From positions 1 to 18,052 of the forward strand of contig ONTY01000048.1 in the NCBI GenBank assembly GCA_900320815.1: 18,052 nucleotides of DNA. Reading direction: 5' to 3'. This DNA is from an uncultured Pseudomonadota bacterium (GTDB lineage: Bacteria > Pseudomonadota > Gammaproteobacteria > Burkholderiales > Burkholderiaceae_C). The translations under genes were made by a program, and so were the position numbers. Positions 14,356-18,052 of this stretch are shown piece by piece. Numbering within the stretch: position 1 is the first letter of the stretch; each line of letters starts with the position of its first letter. A model generated the notes under the pieces. The model did no database searches, had not been told where the DNA came from, and saw only the letters and a list, made by a program, of their open reading frames with translations.

Positions 14356-16218
14356 ATGCCCGCTGTGACTGCCTCTGCTCTTGCCCTCCCCCCCCTGCCC
14401 GCCGCCGCGCCGCGCCGCCCCATTCTTGAACTGCCCGATGCGCTCATCAGCCAGATTGCCGCTGGCGAAGTGGTGGAGCGCCCCGCCTCTGTGGTGCGCG
14501 AGCTGCTGGATAACGCGCTGGACGCCGGCGCGCGTCGTATTGAAGTGCGCCTGGCCGCTGGCGGCGTGCGACTGATTTCCGTTGCCGACGACGGCTGCGG
14601 CATTCCGCAGGACGATTTGCCGCGCGCCCTGCTGCGGCACGCCACCAGCAAAATTGCCTCGCTGGAGGAGTTGCAGGCGGTAGAGACGATGGGCTTTCGC
14701 GGCGAGGCGCTGGCCGCCATCGCCTCCGTGGCCGAGGTGGAGCTGACAGCCCGCGCCGCCGGCAGCGCGCACGCCTGGCGTCTGGCTCCGGCAGAAGGCG
14801 GCGCCCTGCAGCCCGCTGCGCGCGCGGCGGGCACCACGGTGCAGGTGCGCGAGCTTTTTTTCAAAGTGCCCGCACGCCGCCGCTTTCTGAAAAGCGCCGC
14901 CACCGAGCAGGCGCACTGCATGGAGGCGGTGCGCCGCCACGCCCTCGCGCGCCCCGCAGTCGCCTTCACCGTCTGGGCCGACGGGCGCGTCATCGCAAAC
15001 TGGCCTGCCGCCGAACTGCAGCAGCGCATTGCCGATGTGCTGGGGCAGCACTTCCTTGACGAATCGCTGCCGCTGGATGTGCACGCCGGCCCGCTGCACA
15101 TCACCGGGCGCGTCGGCCTGCCCAGCGCCGCGCGTGCACGGGGCGATCGGCAATTTGCCTGGGTCAACGGGCGCTTTGTGCGCTCGGCGGCCATCCAGCA
15201 CGCCATGCGCGCCGCGTATGCCGACGTGCTCCACGGCCAGCGTCAGCCCGCCTGGCTGCTGCGCCTGCGGCTGGACAGCGCCCTGGTGGACGCCAACGTG
15301 CACCCCGCCAAAACAGAAGTGCGCTTCCGCGACAGCGCCGCCGTCCATCAGGCGCTGCAGTCTGCGGCTGAACGCGCCCTCGCCGCTCCGCGCGCCGGGC
15401 AAGCGACGGGAGAAAACGCCACCCTCCCCGCTGCCCGGGCGCACACCGCCCTGCACTACCCGCGCCCGCAGCGCGGCGCCAGCCCGGCAGCCGCCGTGGC
15501 TGAACTGCGTGCCCTCTGGGGTTCAGAACACGCAGCACCAGAGCCGCCCGCTTCCTTCACCGCCGCCGCTGCCAGCGCCATCGCCAACGAAACGCCCGCC
15601 CAAGAGCGCGCCTTGCCTCAGGCGCACCAGCCCCATCAACCTCTGGGACGCGCCGTCGGGCAAATCCACGACGCCTTCATCCTGGCGGAAAACCAAGCTG
15701 GCCTCGTTATCGTGGACATGCACGCGGCGCACGAGCGCATCGTCTACGAGCGCCTGAAAGCGCAATACGAGCAGCGCCGCATCGCCAGCCAGACGCTGCT
15801 CATCCCGGCGGGCTTTGCCGCCAGCGATGCCGAGGCTGCCTGCGCCGAAGAGCACGCCGAAGCACTGGAGCGCCTTGGCCTGCACATCAGCCAAACCGCG
15901 CCTGGGCGCCTGGCCGTGCGCGCTGTGCCCGCGCTCTTGGGCGGCTGCGACGCCAGCGCGCTTGCCCGCGCTGTGCTTGCCGAACTCGCTGCCCACGGCG
16001 AAAGCCGCCACATCGAGCGCCAGCAAAACGAACTGCTCTCCACCCTGGCCTGCCACACCGCCGTGCGCGCCGGCAAACGCCTCACCCTGCCCGAAATGGA
16101 TGCCCTGCTGCGCCAGATGGAAGCGTGCGAGCGCGCCGACCAGTGCAACCACGGACGCCCCACCTGGCGGCAAGTCACGCTCAAAGAACTGGACGGGCTG
16201 TTCTGGCGCGGGCGCTGA
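14356..16218 (+). CDS. mutL: DNA mismatch repair protein MutL (endonuclease type)
   Basis: The 620-residue protein starts its GHKL ATPase domain at PILELPDALISQIAAGEVVE, with VVRELLDNALDAG (catalytic E and Mg-binding N), DDGCGIP, LRHATSKI and TMGFRGEALAAI. The transducer part contains FVNGRFVR-like AWVNGRFVRSAAIQHA and VDANVHPAKTEVRF. After a variable linker the C-terminal domain shows VDMHAAHERIVYE, ACHTAVRAG and CNHGRPTW. These correspond to the DxHA(X)2E(X)4E metal site and partner motifs of nicking MutL proteins, so repair is probably MutH-independent. Methionine replaces the usual glutamine in DQHA. The ATG has no Shine-Dalgarno sequence, and its upstream leader is short and occupied by the ahcY promoter region. 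Confidence 0.97.
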   Translation: MPAVTASALALPPLPAAAPRRPILELPDALISQIAAGEVVERPASVVRELLDNALDAGARRIEVRLAAGGVRLISVADDGCGIPQDDLPRALLRHATSKIASLEELQAVETMGFRGEALAAIASVAEVELTARAAGSAHAWRLAPAEGGALQPAARAAGTTVQVRELFFKVPARRRFLKSAATEQAHCMEAVRRHALARPAVAFTVWADGRVIANWPAAELQQRIADVLGQHFLDESLPLDVHAGPLHITGRVGLPSAARARGDRQFAWVNGRFVRSAAIQHAMRAAYADVLHGQRQPAWLLRLRLDSALVDANVHPAKTEVRFRDSAAVHQALQSAAERALAAPRAGQATGENATLPAARAHTALHYPRPQRGASPAAAVAELRALWGSEHAAPEPPASFTAAAASAIANETPAQERALPQAHQPHQPLGRAVGQIHDAFILAENQAGLVIVDMHAAHERIVYERLKAQYEQRRIASQTLLIPAGFAASDAEAACAEEHAEALERLGLHISQTAPGRLAVRAVPALLGGCDASALARAVLAELAAHGESRHIERQQNELLSTLACHTAVRAGKRLTLPEMDALLRQMEACERADQCNHGRPTWRQVTLKELDGLFWRGR

Positions 16219-16423
16219 CAAAGCCAGCTCCAAAGAAAAGAGTATGCTTTGTTTGCCTGCATATATCGCCGGCATCACAGCATTAGAATGATGAGTATAT
16301 GGAGGAAGCTCCGCATATTCGCCTGCACATGGCAGGCACACAAAACAATTCCCCCCCTGCCCACCACAACGCGGGCTGGGGTGGAAAGAAATAGCTTGCG
16401 CCGCGCCGTCAGCCTTATTCTGT
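16219..16423. other. Intergenic spacer between convergent mutL and PfkB genes
   Basis: No gene is supported here. It contains a stem-loop GCCTGC-ACATG-GCAGGC (16321-16337) without a U tract. A CCGGCATCACAGCATTAG segment (16269-16286) may be a decayed copy of the dispersed CCGGCTT palindrome, and ACACAAAACAATTCCCCCCC (16337-16356) loosely recalls the GC-rich hairpin repeats around the ankyrin genes. Confidence 0.5.
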
Positions 16424-17329
16424 CTATGGCGTGCAACAGCACTGGCGCGCGTCAGTCATGCACCAGCCTTGCGCGCCCAGGCTGGCTGCGGCCAGCGCCC
16501 CCAGACGGCTGCCAAGCTGCGCGCAGCGCACGGGCGAGTCACCGCGCGCCAAGCCGTAGAGCAGCGCGCCGCGCCAGGCGTCGCCGCAGCCGGTGGGGTC
16601 AACAACGTGCGCCGGCACGCCGGGCACGTGCGTGCAGCCGGCGCCCTGCCCTTGCCGCTCCCACACGTCGCAGCCGCGCGCGCCCAGCGTGACAAACAGC
16701 GTGCCGCAGTGCGCGGCAAGCCGCCTCACGTCCAGCGCCAGCCGCGCGGCGAGCAGCCGCGCCTCGTTTTCATTGACCGCCGTGCAGCACGCTTGCGCCG
16801 TCAGGCACGCCAATTCCTCGCGGTTGAACTCGCCCAGGCTCTGCCCCGGGTCAAACACAAAGGGGATGCGCGCGGCGACCAATTGCGCCGCGTGTGCAAG
16901 TGTGGCGGCGCGCACTTCGGGCGCGAGGATGGCAAGCGCAATGTCCGTGCGCTGCGGCACGGCGGGAAAGGGCTCAGCCGCAGCCGCGCCGGCATGAAAA
17001 ACGGTGATTTGCCGCCCGCCCTCGCCGCTGATGATGGTGGCGTGCGCGCAGCGCACGTGCGGCACGCGCTGCACACAGTCTGTGCTGATGCCCAGCCGCC
17101 GCAGCCGCGCCAGATAGCGCGCGCCATCACTGCCAACAGCGGCCAGCGGCAGCGGCTCGCCGCCGAGTTGGCGCAGCGCATAGGCAATGTTGCCGGCGCA
17201 CCCGCCCCATTCGCGCCGCATGGCGTGCGCCTGAAAAGCAAGGGGGTGCCGCTGCATCAGCCCGGTGAAGCTGGCGGTGGTCTCCAGCACAGTGTCGTAG
17301 GCCAGGGCACCGCAAATGAGGATGGACAT
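16424..17329 (-). CDS. PfkB-family carbohydrate/nucleoside kinase
   Basis: From the ATG at 17329 the product has about 301 residues and reads MSILICGALAYDTVLETTAS. It contains the PfkB signatures REWGGCAGNIAYALRQLGGE near the N-terminus and DPTGCGDAWRGALLYG near the C-terminus, where the aspartate is the catalytic base and GCGD forms the anion hole. ATP-site motifs FVTLGARGCDVW and AVNENEARLL are also present. The closest remembered relatives are betaproteobacterial 'carbohydrate kinase family' proteins that resemble adenosine kinase; the substrate cannot be read from sequence. A GTG at 17380 would add 17 residues but overlaps a hairpin and is less likely. The gene follows the DUF3426 gene on the same strand with a 90-base spacer carrying a terminator-like structure. 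Confidence 0.92.
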   Translation of the reverse strand: MSILICGALAYDTVLETTASFTGLMQRHPLAFQAHAMRREWGGCAGNIAYALRQLGGEPLPLAAVGSDGARYLARLRRLGISTDCVQRVPHVRCAHATIISGEGGRQITVFHAGAAAAEPFPAVPQRTDIALAILAPEVRAATLAHAAQLVAARIPFVFDPGQSLGEFNREELACLTAQACCTAVNENEARLLAARLALDVRRLAAHCGTLFVTLGARGCDVWERQGQGAGCTHVPGVPAHVVDPTGCGDAWRGALLYGLARGDSPVRCAQLGSRLGALAAASLGAQGWCMTDARQCCCTP

Positions 17330-17342
17330 GGGGCAAGCAGAG

Positions 17343-17438
17343 GGAAGCTTTTTTACTCTCAATAAAAGAGCACCGTGCACGCTTTTTATGCGAGTGCTCG
17401 CTCTTTTTCTTTGAAAAAATCAGGGATAAAAAGCTTCC
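17343..17438. terminator. Nested inverted repeats between the DUF3426 gene and the PfkB kinase
   Basis: An inner stem AAAAGAGC (17364-17371) pairs with GCTCTTTT (17400-17407), with GCAC/GTGC pairing inside and T runs on both sides. It is framed by a perfect 11-bp inverted repeat, GGAAGCTTTTT (17343-17353) and AAAAAGCTTCC (17428-17438); the latter lies in the last codons of the DUF3426 gene. This may terminate or attenuate transcription into the kinase gene, or stop plus-strand reads. Confidence 0.55.
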
Positions 17439-18052
17439 ACGGTGTAGTCAGTGACAGCGGCAGGTCTGGCAGAGCGCGCCAGCGCGAGGGTGCGTGCACC
17501 GCTGTGTTCGCTGTGTGCAGCAATGGCGTCTGGCGCGCCGAGTTCAGTGGCGCTGACGACGCGGCGCACGAGTGGCCGGCCTTGGGCGTCGGTGAGGGTG
17601 AGTTCCAGCGCCGGGGTCGCCACGGGCAGGCCAGCCCGGTTGCGCAGGCTGTAGTGGAACTGAAAGCTGTCAGCGGCGCTGCGGGTGAGGCCCGTGTAGT
17701 CAATGACGATGGCGTCAATGTGGCGATATGGCTGCACGCGCAGCCCCAGCGGGTGCGCCAGCGCGCGCAGCACGCCAGCCAGCGCCGGCTGGCGCGCGGC
17801 CAGCCAATGCCGCGCGCCCAGCGCAAGCTGCAGCGCCAAGGTCAGCGAAAGCAGCGCACACCCTGCCTGCTGCAGCGGACGGCGGCGGGCAAACCGCCCC
17901 ATGCGACGGGCGCGGCGACGGGCGCGACTGACGAATGAGGGCACGGGAATGGGACGACGCTCGTCCAGTTCACGCCCAATGTCGCTGAGCAAAAAGTCCA
18001 CCAGCTCGTGCAGCGGGGGCTGGACGGCGCCGTAGCCGCTGGCGATGGCTTC
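17420..18052 (-). CDS. DUF3426-family membrane-anchored protein (partial, N-terminus beyond right edge)
   Basis: The frame is open to the window edge (EAIASGYGAVQPPLHELVDF...), so the usual N-terminal zinc-ribbon and linker are not seen. The visible part has an arginine-rich basic stretch (SRARRRARRMGRFARRRP), one transmembrane segment (GCALLSLTLALQLALGARHW) and a periplasmic C-terminal domain. That domain has DAIVIDYTGLTRSAADSF, YSLRNRAGLPVATPALELTL and a final TVEAFYP, typical of DUF3426 proteins. In Burkholderiales these commonly follow prmA and precede a PfkB kinase, matching the order here. Function is unknown; envelope anchoring is inferred from the topology. A GTG at 18001 is an internal codon, not the likely start. 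Confidence 0.88.
   Translation of the reverse strand, partial: EAIASGYGAVQPPLHELVDFLLSDIGRELDERRPIPVPSFVSRARRRARRMGRFARRRPLQQAGCALLSLTLALQLALGARHWLAARQPALAGVLRALAHPLGLRVQPYRHIDAIVIDYTGLTRSAADSFQFHYSLRNRAGLPVATPALELTLTDAQGRPLVRRVVSATELGAPDAIAAHSEHSGARTLALARSARPAAVTDYTVEAFYP

Noticed and set aside
12947..15456. Long antisense open frames over ahcY and mutL (470-490 codons)
   Set aside because: They mirror codon-position bias of the genuine genes and show no family motifs.

Overview
The window looks like a GC-rich betaproteobacterial chromosome, most likely Burkholderiales and close to Comamonadaceae. This rests on the style of RecG, MutL, the PfkB kinase and the DUF3426 protein, and on an ahcY-tlyA-metF operon headed by an S-adenosylhomocysteine (SAH) riboswitch. 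It mixes core housekeeping blocks with two accessory blocks. No tRNA, rRNA, CRISPR array or insertion sequence was seen.

Region 1 (1-4914, minus strand) is a restriction-modification-like defence operon. It reads from a promoter near 4900: an SNF2 helicase, an orphaned out-of-frame segment, a YhcG/DUF1016 PDDEXK nuclease, then a beta-class adenine methyltransferase (Mod type) that runs off the left edge. The operon is scarred. The helicase ends abruptly right after its motif VI, the next segment has no start of its own, and a perfect 35-bp tandem duplication lies at the ribosome-binding site of the nuclease gene. The nuclease gene also carries four evenly phased 19-bp palindromic units inside its coding sequence.

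Region 2 (4915-10365) holds recG and, downstream, two tandem ankyrin-repeat genes. The ankyrin block is bordered by short direct repeats, including a second copy of the recG 3' end, and by GC-rich hairpin repeats. A palindromic intergenic element (CCGGCTT-N3-AAGCCGG core) appears before recG, after recG and after the ankyrin block.

Region 3 (10366-14341, minus strand) is a methyl-cycle operon: promoter, SAH riboswitch, ahcY, tlyA, metF, rlpA. The riboswitch should couple SAH accumulation to its removal by AhcY. MetF supplies methyl-THF for homocysteine remethylation, TlyA is a SAM-using RNA methylase, and RlpA is a cell-wall passenger.

Region 4 (14356-18052) has mutL, divergent from ahcY and overlapping its promoter zone. 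A convergent minus-strand pair follows: a PfkB-family sugar/nucleoside kinase and, upstream of it, a membrane-anchored DUF3426 protein cut by the right edge. All identifications come from reading motifs by eye; no database search was run.
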